Notes under the pieces: generated by a model
The model's input: only the letters and a program-made list of their open reading frames with translations
Told to the model about the DNA's origin: nothing
The model's database searches: none
Source: Amphibalanus amphitrite
Taxonomy: Eukaryota; Arthropoda; Thecostraca; Balanomorpha; Balanidae
Reading direction: 5' to 3'
Assembly: GCF_019059575.1 (NCBI RefSeq)
Contig: NW_024882773.1
Span: 124,001 to 188,000, forward strand
Length of the DNA stretch: 64,000 nt
Made by a program: the position numbers and the translations under genes
Shown here: one piece after another, positions 30,205 through 40,678 of the stretch
Numbering within the stretch: the stretch's first letter is position 1
Layout: every line of letters starts with the position of its first letter

Positions 30205-30333
30205 AGCGGGACGGCAGGACACCCCGACCAGTCGTCTACCGTGCACCGCGGCTCGTCGGCTGCATCCGTTTGTGAGATGTTTGAATTATTTACTTGATTA
30301 TGTGCTAATACACTTTGTGTAAACCCTCTCACG

Positions 30334-30460
30334 TTAAGCCGGGCGGGGGAGGGAGGTGTTTAAACACCCCAACACCATGCCTGACTCGGCTCCTGAGCCA
30401 CGTAGCGACCAACACGTGTAACCGGCTTTCGAAAGAGCATGAAAGAATGAGGAAGAAAGT
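30334..30460. mobile_element. Inverted terminal fragment of the TTAA element family
   Basis: TTAA (30334-30337) is followed by a GC-rich terminus, the palindrome GTGTTTAAACACCCC, then CGGCTCCTGAGCCACGTAGCG and a CTTTCGAAAGAGC stretch. In reverse complement this matches the right end of copy 1 (18690-18780). Only about 120 bases are recognisable. It lies about 130 bases after the stop of the secreted-protein gene, within or just past its 3' UTR. From 30461 to 30960 I see nothing. Confidence 0.55.
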
Positions 30461-30962
30461 ATTTCGGTTATTTTTTAGTACCTAAATATGCAAGCCAGTA
30501 TTTCTTCCCGTGAACTTTGTCTGTGTATAAGTCATTCCAATTAAGGTGCATTGTTTGGAAAAAAAAACATCTTTCCGTGAGCGTTGTAGAATTGATGTGT
30601 AAATAGTTACGTGCCCGGGAGCGTAATGATGTATAACTAAAGCTTTCCGTGCGAGCCGTGGTTTGGACGTAACCCGTCTCCAATCTTCCCAGTACGCAAG
30701 GCTATACGTCAGAATTGTGATGTCTCTGTTCGCTGTATTCTGTCAGTAAGGATGCCGGTCGTCGTGGCACATACTGAATGCGAACTAGCTCATGAGTGCG
30801 TATTTTCCGTTTCCACTTTCACCAGATGATCCCCATCGGGTGTATCCCGTTTTAGATTCCGCATGTATCGTATCGATGAGTTTATTGACCTTCGGCCTCG
30901 CGCGGCAATCTCAACATAGCCCTCGGTCCCGAGTGAAACATTTTACTGGCCCCGTGTGATTA

Positions 30963-31815
30963 CGAGCGAGCGAGCGCAGCGAGCGAAGTGAGTCTTTTCA
31001 ATATAACAGAAAAATCTCAGTATGAGCGGCCCGGCCCGGCCCGGCCCGGTCCGGCCTGTAACGCTTTTGAGAGGCTTATATCTCAGCAACCGCTGGACCG
31101 AATGGCCTGCGGTCTTTTTTGCTGGGTAGCCCGATCCCTTCTACCCCGTAATTGACTACTTTTGATACATCTCAGTGACCGCCGTGGCACGTGCCACGTG
31201 AAAAGTCAAGGGTGTTCAAGCAGTTTTGCAAAAGCAATGATTTTGAGAGGCCCATATCTCAACAGCGGCTTGAGCGATTGCCTTGCGGTCATTTTTATAG
31301 GGTAGCTGCATCCCTTCTAACAAAGGTCAGATACTCTTCATCTATGTGAGTGACCGCCACTGCACGTGCAAAATACAACAATAAGAGGTGCCAAATTTGT
31401 TCCCATTTCAGTAACTCGGTAATTACTGGGGCGATTTCGCTGAAACTTGGCATACAGATTACAGGTAGGCACCCACCAGGCAATGCATTCCCATGTGTTG
31501 CGGTTAGGGTGCTACTGCACGTGCGCACGTGCAGGGGGCGTTTCCAGATCTCGAGAACGGCTGGGCCGATTGCGCTCAAATTTGGTACACGGTTGGGGAC
31601 CGGTTAGTAGGGTGCAGTGCAAAAGTCATTTTGGACCCCGTTTGCACGTGCGCACGTGCAGAATGCCGCTTCCAGATCTCAGGAACGGCTGGGCCGATTG
31701 CGTTCAAATTTGGTACACCGCTAGCGACCGGTTAGAAGGGTGCTTTGCACAAGCCCGTTGGAAGTACCCTCTCGCCCTTCTGCACGTGCAGGGCTCACTA
31801 TCTCGCTCGCTCGTT
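30963..31815. repeat. Block of about five diverged 130-180-bp repeats bounded by GAGCGAGCG inverted ends
   Basis: Each unit has an ATCTC(A/G)...AACGGCT..GCCGATTGCG core, a TTTGGTACA stretch and a CACGTG palindrome. Two units carry GCACGTGCGCACGTGC (31517-31532 and 31644-31659). GAGCGAGCG-type sequence at 30963 is inverted at 31801-31815. Open frames through the units repeat the same peptide in different frames, so they are not a protein. The block may be a non-autonomous transposon with internal subrepeats. Confidence 0.65.
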
Positions 31816-31900
31816 CTTCGCCCAAAAGGCGTTTTACTGGTATGGTATACGTTCCCGTTATGTTTCCGTGTGTGTGTATATTGCTCATTTTGACAAATGT

Positions 31901-32988
31901 TCAGTTTAATGAAAAACAATATCAAATTCATATCTGTATTCGATGTAAACGCGTTTCGATTATTTATTTATCAATACATTGATGCAATACAGATATAATG
32001 AACATACACGATTCATTGTGGGAACGCGAGCGATGAGTTGATATTTCAAACTTGAGACGTTCGAAACCACAAAGATACAAGTTCTTTCGTTATTCATATA
32101 GAGGAGCAAAACCATTTACAAAAATGGAAAGACGCAAGGGTTCTATGGAGCGGAAAAAGGAAAAATCGACGAAAAATGATCGAAGCTGCGGTGATTGAAT
32201 GCGTGCCAAATATCAGCTCGAAAAGAGGAGATTACTCATTGGCACCAATTTTGGGCAGAATATTATGGAGGGAACAGAAAGTTTCGCCACGTGAATAGGT
32301 CATAACGTTTGAAATATCAATCTTATCGCTCGCGTTCACCCACATTGAATCGTATGTGTTCATTATATCTGTATTGCATCCATGTATTGATATAGAGGAT
32401 TCTTCATGGCTCCGAGTGGAAGATAAGGATATCTTTTTTAAGCGGAAAAGATATCCGATCTTCCACTCGGAGCCATGAAGAATCCTGAATCCTCTATATC
32501 TTTTCTCGGGTTACTGAAAAACCCGAAAAACCGAGCGACACGGGAGGAATTTATGTAACACGGGAGGAAAAGATATCCGATCTTCCACGAGTGAGCCATG
32601 AAGAATCCTATATCTTTCTATGTTGAGGTTTATTCTTAGGTACTCAATTAAATATTATATTTGAATATATTCATCTATGCAAAACAAATTTAGAGTAGTT
32701 TGTTTTTAATTCATAAGTTTCATAAAATAGTTCGGTTATTGACGCATCATCACTTGAACGCTTGATTTTTGGCTATGAACCCTCGAGACTTTATTTTTGC
32801 TTCTCAGAGGGATGCAAAGATAACAAATTCTTATCTTGGCACCCCAGAGGAGTGCGAGATAGAAATATCCCTGCACTGTATGTAGACCCAACTGCAAATA
32901 TAGCTCAACTTGAAAGATAAAGAAATAATCGAAACGCGTTTACATTGAATACAGATAGGAATTTGATATTGTTTTTCATTGAACTGAG
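31901..32988. mobile_element. Foldback element with split right arm
   Basis: The left arm 31901-32051 is contiguous. Its inner half (31971-32051) pairs with 32307-32390 and its outer half (31901-31970) pairs with 32916-32988, both at about 90 percent identity by eye. The right arm is therefore cut in two by about 525 bases (32391-32915), which have their own hairpin. The core between the arms (32052-32306) has no coding capacity. Confidence 0.72.
32396..32486. repeat. 29-bp perfect hairpin plus a third diverged copy
   Basis: Positions 32396-32424 and 32458-32486 are exact inverted copies (core TTCATGGCTCCGAGTGGAAG) around a 33-base loop that itself contains GATATC-like arms. A diverged copy of the right arm with flanking GGAAAAGATATCCGATC is at 32566-32612. 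It belongs to the sequence inserted in the foldback element. Confidence 0.8.
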
Positions 32989-33111
32989 CGTGTGTGTGTT
33001 TCCCGTTTCCACTTTGGCCACGTCTCCATTGCGTGTGTGTGTGGCGCTTCATTCCGCCTCTTGTTTCTATTCGTCTCTCGCCATCCCGTCCCCGTCAGAC
33101 GCACACTATTT

Positions 33112-33125
33112 TTTATTATTTTATT
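33112..33125 (-). promoter_or_regulatory. Candidate polyadenylation signals of the giant gene
   Basis: Two AATAAA hexamers are present on the minus strand, at 33117-33112 and about 33124-33119. They are the first clear ones noted past the stop codon at 34241 in the direction of transcription and would give a 3' UTR of about 1.1 kb. The choice is inference. Confidence 0.4.
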
Positions 33126-33139
33126 GGCATAATACGCAC

Positions 33140-34240
33140 GCTTCGGAGACACCCCAGGCGGCCGGCCGCCGGCGGGGTGGCCGCCCTGTCTCGGGCCCTG
33201 TGAGGCGGGCCGGCCACCCCTGCAGCGGCCGGCCGCCGCAGCTGCCGCCCTCTGTTCGCTCGGCGCCACGGGTGGCCCTGGCCGAGCGCCACTCATACCG
33301 GTAGGTATATCTACACTGGCGCCGGACAGTGACGGCACCGGCGCCCGCGTGCAATGTAACAACTCAGACACGTACTCAAAGCCCAAAGCAGGTTGCGTGG
33401 CCGGCGCACGCCATTCTGGCCAGCAGAGCACATTGCGTACACGGTACAGAAAGGCCAATTTAGCGTCCACGCATATCCACCACCGTTTCAACCGCAATCC
33501 ATATGAAAAATAACAAGGGGACCACCGGATTTCAAGTTCGCGCGTCATTTTCACCAAGCATTCGTCGGGCTACCCTTGACTAGACAATGTAGCATTCGGA
33601 CAAATAGAGTAGGGGAGAGACAATCGCATATAGCTGGCGCGCGCGGGCGGAAAAGAGGATGATGGTACTGCAGTTTTGATCGGCAACAACGGCAGTGCTT
33701 GGTGGGTAGTCTAGAAGCCCCGATCCCAAGCAAAGCCCGGGGCTGGGCGGGCCGGCGCCGCCGGGCGCGTCGCTCCGCGGTGTGCAAGGGGCAATTTGCA
33801 CTCCGGATGTGGAACGGGGCGGCGCGGCGGCGGCGCCGACCGGCTCTCCCCAACGCAACAACGGCCCATACACAAACACAGCAGCGCGGCGCAGCGCCAA
33901 CACAAGCGCGCTCCGCAGGTGGGCAGGCCTCCCTCGTCCTCGGTGAATGCGCGCGCGCGCTGCGGCGGCTCTGGCGGCGGCCGCCGCAGGCTCCAGTTCG
34001 TGGTGGCGGCGGCAGGTGGCGCGCGCGGCGCCCTGCCCCACTCCCGTTCGCACGGCACACTCGCTCGCTCTCCGTCTGCCGCGCATCAATCAAACTAGTA
34101 TCGGTAAAAGTCGAGTCCGTGCTCCGCATCAGTACTGGCGATTGGGTCACTGTCCTCTATCGCGGCCACCGGTCACCGCCAGGTGGCAGCTCAGTCGCGG
34201 CCGCCGGTCGCCGCCAGGTGGCGGTGGCGGCGCGCGGCGC
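33140..34240 (-). other. CpG-rich stretch, probable 3' UTR of the giant gene
   Basis: The stretch is very GC- and CpG-rich, with GGCCGGCCGCC motifs. Long open frames occur on both strands but are made of arginine, alanine and proline with no domain, as expected from composition. Two CTCF-like motifs are near its right end. A promoter of an unseen gene cannot be excluded. Confidence 0.4.
34176..34225 (+). promoter_or_regulatory. Two tandem CTCF-like motifs
   Basis: CCGCCAGGTGGCAGC (34176-34190) and CCGCCAGGTGGCGGT (34211-34225) each fit the CCASYAGRKGGCRSY consensus at 14 of 15 positions. They lie in a short duplicated context just past the stop codon of the giant gene. Binding is inference. 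Confidence 0.4.
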
Positions 34241-34376
34241 TCAGTCCTCGGTCTCGACTATCTCTCGTGACTCGGTGCCGTCAGCGTCGGTGGTGATGCG
34301 CTCGGTGACGGTGCGCGTCACCGGCCGTCCCTCGTCGTCAAAAGTCGTCTGAGTGCGGGTCTCCGTGCGGACCATT
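34241..34376 (-). CDS. Last coding exon of the giant gene
   Basis: A long C-rich tract and TCGGCAG precede the exon on the minus strand. One base completes the codon left open by the preceding exon, then 44 codons lead to TGA at 34243-34241. The peptide includes TFDDEGRPVTRTVTER and ends REIVETED. It is rich in threonine and has the D/E-x-G-x-x-V/T pattern seen in the tails of long insect ankyrins as I remember them. The phase (2) agrees with the exon at 35024-35099. The intron holds a 226-bp MITE and short G-rich repeats. Confidence 0.75.
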
Positions 34377-34721
34377 CTGCCGACACACGGGGGGGGGGGG
34401 GGAGGGTCAGAGCGGCACGGAGGGACATCAGAGACACGCGGGGAGGGACATCAGAGACACACGGGGGGGGGGAGGGTCATGGACACACGGGGGAACGTCA
34501 AGGGACACACAATGGGACGATCAGACAGCGATTTAAAAATTAGCACATCAGACCGAGGATAGCCGGAGGGATAAATTATAAATTACTTTTATATGTGATA
34601 GCGATGTGATGCGATACATACGATGTACAGGCGAAAGCCGCGTGAGGCAACAAGCGCCTTTAAAGTGTAGATCGGGAGTCGGGACCCATTAACGACAACA
34701 GTATACCGAACACTGGATATA

Positions 34722-34947
34722 CAGGTCTCGCGGGTTTTAGCGGTAGGTTTTGCACCTAGAAAATTTAGTGTACTTCAGGCTATATCTTCGTCGTCTTAAG
34801 TTTTTAAGTGTTGAAGATGCGATCGACTTGTTGGGTAACAAGCCGGCCATGATCGTGTAAAATGGCTTCATCGTAGATCGATTAGTTTCTGAGATATAAC
34901 CGGAAATGTAAAAGTGCAAAACCTACCGCTTAATCTCGCGAGACCTG
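34722..34947. mobile_element. 226-bp TA-flanked MITE
   Basis: Termini start CAGGTCTCGCG on both sides and stay inverted for about 36 bases, including AGCGGTAGGTTTTGCAC. TA borders both ends (34720-34721 and 34948-34949). It has no coding capacity. It lies in the last intron of the giant gene. Confidence 0.8.
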
Positions 34948-35023
34948 TACATCGTACGCGTAGCAGGTTTGGAGCCATCCTACCGGTTCACCTCAGCGCC
35001 AGTGTGTGGGGGGGGGGTCTCAC

Positions 35024-35099
35024 CTTCTGAGTGTGGGTCCCTGGCCTGAGGTGCCCTCGACGAGCTCTGAAAACATTGCTGGTGACTCCGCTGGGTCGC
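35024..35099 (-). CDS. 76-bp penultimate coding exon of the giant gene
   Basis: Flanked by GTGTCCTCAG (acceptor) and GTGAGA (donor) on the minus strand. It enters in phase 1 and leaves in phase 2, which fits both the donor at 46406 and the acceptor at 34376. The peptide contains DPAESPAMFSELVEGTSGQG. The agreement of phases on both sides makes it likely to be real despite its size. Confidence 0.72.
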
Positions 35100-36260
35100 C
35101 TGAGGACACAGCGCACAGTGGGTCAGCACCCTGCCATGGGGCGGCACACAGAGTGCTATGGGGACGGCGGGAAGCCGGCACAGCCACCACACATAGATCA
35201 GCTGCAGGTCGTGATTTTTATATCATACTTTATTATTGAACAACTTAATTAATTCATAGTAAACTTCAATCGGAGCAAAATGCAAATGAAGAATTACTGA
35301 ATCTTACGAAATAAATATGAATTTAAATGAAAACAAAATGACCGATGGAACTGAAAACTGCAATCGTAAAGCAAAGAAATAGTTGAACGTAAATTATCCC
35401 ATATAATTCTACATAAGGGCTCAGTGAGCACGGGAAGGCATACTTTTGGTGCGGCAAGAGCCGTTAACTGATGAGAAGACCGTAACGCAACGGTAAGACC
35501 TGGCTTGTGCCGAAAACAATTATTTATCTTTCTCAACTCCGAACGGCCGCCTTCCCGGCCACTAAGCGGCCTCTTGGTTCGCCCATGGACCCCGGACACG
35601 TAGTGTTAGCCACGCGGCGCAAAGCGAAGAGGTGTGTTAGCGGCGCCCGTCTCTCAGGGCTCGTGGCGCGAGGGTTAGCTGCATGCACCATCATTGCATG
35701 CCGCGTCACTCACAGTTGTGGTAAGATCGACCACAGAACGATCACACAGAAACACTACCAAACACCTGAAAATGCACTACATGCCAACAAAATCAACAAT
35801 CAAACACCACAAAGTCACTAAACTAAGGTCATCCAAACAGTCATCGAAGAGAAAGAATGCACCAGAACACAAATCCAAAACACCCGAAACGACTTGGTCA
35901 CAATGAGAACCGATTCACACAATCCCAAATCAAACCCCACACGGACAGAACGGGCCACAGTGACCTCCGTGACGGCACACTGCGGACCGAGACAGCACAG
36001 CAGCACCGGTGACGTCAGCAATGACATCATACACAGACAGGGACCCGAGGAGAGCAGAGGCCGGTACAGAGGCCGGTAATTGGGTGGAAAGGCCGATACA
36101 TCTGGGCCCGAGATGAAACAGGCAGAGATTCAGGAGGGACTAGGTAGGAGACGTTTAACGTCGGTTCTGTTCTCTTTTGACGCTGGCAGTTTATCATAAC
36201 TAATCCATAAATTCCATAAAATCGTCGTTTTTCTATGATTTTGCTTCAGTTAGGTAAGCA
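35100..36260. other. Intronic sequence, nothing recognised
   Basis: Part of a long intron of the giant gene. Small open frames occur on both strands without domains or convincing splice sites. Confidence 0.4.
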
Positions 36261-36761
36261 GCTTTCAGTGAATACCGAATGAATCAGGGAACAAGACGGC
36301 AACGGCAATGGTGGGACGTCTGGTTGACGCGATAATCTGATCAAAAATTTTGACGGACGCAAAATCAATCCCGAGGAAAACCGGAGGGGCACCTGAGGAT
36401 AAGGACCGTGTACGGTTAACAGAAGTTATGATGATGATTGGGTTTGATGGCGTGCTCAACCTCTGAGGGTTATATGACGCCAGTAACTTATCTTTTTGCG
36501 TGAGGTGCGGGGCAAGAACTGAACAGCGAGTTAACAACAGTCTTAAAGCGCAGGTAAGCGTGCTAAACAATGGTCAGCAATGTGCAGTTTTCTCTTAAAG
36601 CACGAGTAAAATGATGTAAAAAACGGGACAACAGTCCCTCAAGAAGCGTTGCTCGGGCTAACGTCCAATATACTAGGTCTGGGTTTAGAAACTATCGTGC
36701 TCGAAGATAAAAGCCAACCCTCGCAGGACAGCGAGGCAAGAGTTCCGGTAAAGAGAGAGTT

Positions 36762-37022
36762 TTACGAAACTTGGTGAGAGTAGACTACTCGGAGTCCGGA
36801 GGTTCTGACGAACGCAAAGAGGGTTTTCCTGTCTAGGAGGTGCGAGTCGTTACCAAGCAGGTTTTGGATGGTCAGCTGATGCGTAGCCCCGAAGTGCGCT
36901 TCCCTTTCACGATTAAGCTGAGGACAGTCCAGTAGAACATGCCTCACCGATAGGTTAACAGAAGTCACAATATTGCAAAGAAAGACTGAGCAGACGTCGT
37001 TTACCCGTCTATCGATGAGCAA
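36762..37022 (-). pseudogene. 3' fragment of a LINE ORF2
   Basis: The 86-codon reading has RHVLLDCPQLNRER and TIQNLLGNDSHLL. This corresponds to the C-terminal zinc-binding end of an ORF2 like that of the LINE at 19.6-26.5 kb (VAHVLLSCRRL, VRHLLGDES there). The element is 5' truncated at about 37022. Its 3' UTR probably runs to lower coordinates, towards 36270. It is a separate, diverged LINE. Confidence 0.65.
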
Positions 37023-37052
37023 ATGATGAGAGGGAGTGCCGTGTTACCAATG

Positions 37053-37142
37053 AGGGCCAGGGAGGGACCGGGGAGGACCAGGGAGGGACCAGGAAGGGAC
37101 CAGGGAGGGACCGGGAAGGACCAGGGAGGACTAGGGAAGGAT
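37053..37142. repeat. GGGACCAGGGA minisatellite
   Basis: About eight copies of an 11-12-bp unit of the type GGGAGGGACCA. Reading frames across it are proline/leucine/serine repeats and not a protein. Confidence 0.8.
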
Positions 37143-38250
37143 GAGGACCATGGAGTAGGCAGTGAGTGCGACCAGAGCTGAGGCCCACAGCTCGGCACCG
37201 GCTGGAACCGTCCCGGGGGACCGTCCCCTTCCTGTACACCCGCTCCAGAGACCACTGACCGGGGCTGCCGACCGCGCTGCCATCTGTGGACGGCCCCGCG
37301 AAACACACCGCCGCGGGGGCCGGGGAGCCGGGACGGCGGGCGGCGGGAGGCGGGCGGCGCGGGACCAGGGGCGGGACGGGAGGGTCCTCGGCGGCCGGGG
37401 ACGGACCGACAGCGGTCTGTCGGCCCCGTCAGCAGCCGTACACACCGCCGAACACGAGACAGTGTCCGGGGCAGTCGGCGGCCTGGCCACCAGCCGAGGG
37501 ATGCGGGAGCGGGAGGCCCGAGCGCGGGTCGGGTCAGGGGCGGCGCCGCACGGGGCACGGCTCGCCGCTGAGACGGCGGCCCGGGCTGAAACGCCGCCAG
37601 CCGAGGGAGGGTCACACTGGAGCCACGTGAGCCAGGATGTTTTTGTTTTGTTTTGTTGGGTTAGGCCCTTTCGGTCCACTTAGACCATTTCAGAGCCGGG
37701 AGGATAATAGGATATAGGGGGAGACATTGGTCTGGGCAGGCACCCTAGTGAGTCGCCGGGGCTGAGCCCGTCCAGAGGACAGGCCACCCAGCCCCAAGGC
37801 ACTCACTGCACTCGGCTACGGGGTGCGCTCCCTGGGGAGCAGCGGTGCCGCTCCAAGGGGGCAGCCCGCATGAGATAAAGTTGCCTGTCCAGCCCGGAGA
37901 GGGTTGCGGCGTGGAGGAGAAGGATTTCTGTATCATGGATTCATGAGGATAGAAGCACGGAACGGTGAACCAGGATGTCAGGGCGGTGAAGAAACTAAGG
38001 TATCGGGCATAAAGACGAACTGGACAAGTAAACGGTAGGTACACATCTGTCGGAGGTAACGAGAAACAAACACTACAAACAAACCCAAACGTGGCAACCG
38101 TCACAAGTCAACACCAACGCCGTCACAGCCGTCACCACATTCGCCAACACCATCACCATCAAAACGGTCACCGCAGCCAACAACGCCAGAAGATTGAGTA
38201 CCACTGCAGCCACCACCCTGCTTCGGGAAACTGAGCCTTAACAGCATTAC

Positions 38251-38379
38251 CATACGTTCGTGGCATCGGCAAATTGGCATGCAACGCGGTGCTGCTGAGC
38301 ATAAATGCTAGACCGACGGCTAACACAGCCAACAGACATGCACGGAGCACGGTCAGCAGGCTCAGACCTGGGCGGCCAC
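38251..38379 (-). CDS. Possible cassette exon encoding a transmembrane segment
   Basis: On the minus strand CTCTTTTCCCGCCAG precedes and GTAATG follows a 129-bp stretch. In phase 1, the phase of the neighbouring exons on both sides, the reading is open and contains LLTVLRACLLAVLAVGLAFM, about 20 hydrophobic residues flanked by arginine. The length is a multiple of three, so including or skipping it keeps the frame of the giant protein. A second frame is open too, which weakens the case. If unspliced at the donor, the frame runs on to a stop at about 38168. I recognise no known anchor such as KASH. Confidence 0.35.
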
Positions 38380-39688
38380 CTGGCGGGAAAAGAGCGAAAC
38401 GCAGTGTGAGCCAGCGGCCAGTGGATGGCAGCGCCGCCGGCGTGACAGGTGTTAACTGGGCCAGTCTCATACAGGAAACTACGATCAGAAAACGAAAATA
38501 CGGAGTAATGCCGATCGGCGGCAAAATTTAAAGAAACAAGTTGATTTGAATGAGCATTTCTGTAGCTTCTCGTGTTTGAACCCAATCTACTGTAACTAAG
38601 AATGCAGAGATGACACCGGAAATGGTGACGTCCGGGCGCTTTCTTAGGTATAGGTAGAGCGTTTTCAGTCATACGGCGCAAAGAATCGGCAAAAAATATA
38701 AGTAATTACATTATAACGCCAAGAAGCTTAAGTCTTGCTCACACGCAAGCTAGCATTTTGCCAGTCTCAACAAATGCTGTTTCAGTGATTGAACAGTAGG
38801 TATACCTACTACGCATTCCTGTATGAGACTGACCGGCGCGTGCGCGTTAGTACTGCAGGCAAGCACACATTGGTTTCTATTCGAGCAAAGACGGACCAAA
38901 ATGCTACAGCAAGGCTGTCGTCGAGCATAAGGCGATTGTAAAAGAAATTAGACAAAGAAAAGCATATGTGGTGAATCGGTGACTTTATGGTTAAGTGAAT
39001 AAAAACAGATGAAATAAAGATAAAAACAAAAAGCTCGTGAAAAATCAAGATTTTCATAGGTGCATCAATCAAAGCCTTATGAGATGGCGAAAGTTTGCGG
39101 AAAATCGTGAAAGAGAAGCTTTCAAAGCCCAAAGAAAGCGTAAGCTGCAGAAGGAAGCGTCCTAAATCCCGAGCAAAGAGCAGATATATTACGTTCAAAG
39201 AGCTCCACATCGGACAGCGAAGGACTCGTACACGACACGCCACTAGACTAGCGGACAATCACGACACTCATCCGTCCATCCATCCATTCACACTGCACGG
39301 CAGAGGTGGGGGCTGATGTGCAAGGTAAGGGACGCTGCCGTCAGTACCGCCTGCATCGAGCTGCAGACAGTGGACGGCCAGGGTAAAGGGTACACGGGGC
39401 TGGAGGCGGGCTCGTAACACTGAGATTATCTACCAGTCTACCTACACACGAGATACCGAGAGCCATATACGGATCTATTCGACCAACTAACAAAGACCTA
39501 TATAAATGGTTTGTTACTTAGTCATGCTTCTCTATATACCTATATAGGTACAGATATAGGTAACATAAGATGTAGGTAACCGATAGGAAATATATTTCAA
39601 TGTCGTTTTAAATGCACACTTTTTATCAGCAAAACATTTTCTCTTTTTCAGCATTCTGACTAGCTGGCCACTGATCCGAGTACCTATA

Positions 39689-40678
39689 GGGTAGAGTGGG
39701 GCAAAGCGCCCACCCTAACTTTCCAGCCCCAGTATCTCTTTATCTTACAAATTTGAAAGACAACTAGGTAGCTGATCTGGTAGCTCATTACCTTGGCTTT
39801 CTTCGAATAACACATCAGAAACAAGTGGCATGCATGGTTTTTGAGATATGCCATCCGAATTGAGAGGACTACAAATCGGGCGTTTTGCCCCACCCATGGG
39901 GCATAACGCTCATATGAGTGGGGCATAACGCCCAGTCCTGAACGTTTCATTACACGCTCGGTACTCTGACAAAAGAATGCAGTATTTATCCATTCTCATT
40001 TCGTTTGACTTTAAATCAATAGATTACACCACCAAACACATCTTGAACACTGTTGTTACCACCCCACTCCTCATTCAGTCAACGGGCTGTCACCGCCTTA
40101 AAGAGCGGAGATTAGTTCGTGCGAATAAATTGTTCCAGGCGATACTAACCAGTATATTGCATATTTCATAAGAATCCTGAGCAGTAGAAACGTATCCCGA
40201 CACTCACTTTCAGCCAAAAATGTTCGCAAATACCCGTACTGTATAACTCCCATTAGGGGTAAAACGCCCATGATGGGCGTTTTGTCCCACACCAAAGTGG
40301 GCGTATTACCCCAACAGCACATTCAAAACGAAGTCCACCAAAATTAAGCGTGTGACGATTGTGTTGCAAACCAGTAAATGCTCAAAACATAGCTTAAATC
40401 CGCAGGTTCTGCGTAGCTAAATTTCATTGCCTACTTTAATCTCTGTCAGACAAAGTTTTAGTAGTATGAAAACATGTAATATCTAAAAATTGTCTGAAAT
40501 AAACTAATCTTTATCTTACGTCCAGAACAACCCACTTGTAGATCCGAAAAAGGGGGCAAAAGTAGATTCCTGCTCGTTCTTGAAAATGGCTATCGAGAAT
40601 TCTTCGAAAAGTCGAGCACTTCATAAAAAAGAGGGGTGGGCGTTTGACCCGCCCTGGGCCCTTTGCCCCACTCTACCC
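39689..40678. mobile_element. MITE with perfect 25-bp inverted ends
   Basis: Positions 39681-39705 and 40662-40686 are exact inverted copies, including TATAGGGTAGAGTGGGGCAA. The flanking TATA is self-complementary, so the element proper may start at GGGTAGAG with a TA or TATA duplication. Inside, GGGCGTTTTGCCCCAC-type motifs recur as inverted pairs (39878-39932 and 40253-40313). It has no coding capacity. Confidence 0.8.

Noticed and set aside
31350-31893. Overlapping frames with repeated NGWADC- and QIWYT-like peptides
   Set aside because: The same peptide appears in different frames because the DNA is a tandem repeat.
33699-34352. A 217-codon plus-strand frame in GC-rich DNA
   Set aside because: Composition is arginine/alanine/proline with no domain, and its right part is the complement of the last exon of the giant gene, whose splice phases fit.
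35507-36079. Small plus-strand frames with lysine/threonine-rich ends
   Set aside because: No start context, domain or splice partner; probably intron sequence.
37141-37310. Possible extra exon on the minus strand after a C-rich tract and CCACAG
   Set aside because: Several frames are open and the only nearby donor (GTCAGT) would give a 24-bp exon; too weak to call.
38809-39258. A 149-codon minus-strand frame with hydrophobic stretches
   Set aside because: Codon and residue composition look like random AT-rich intron sequence, and no splice context was found.
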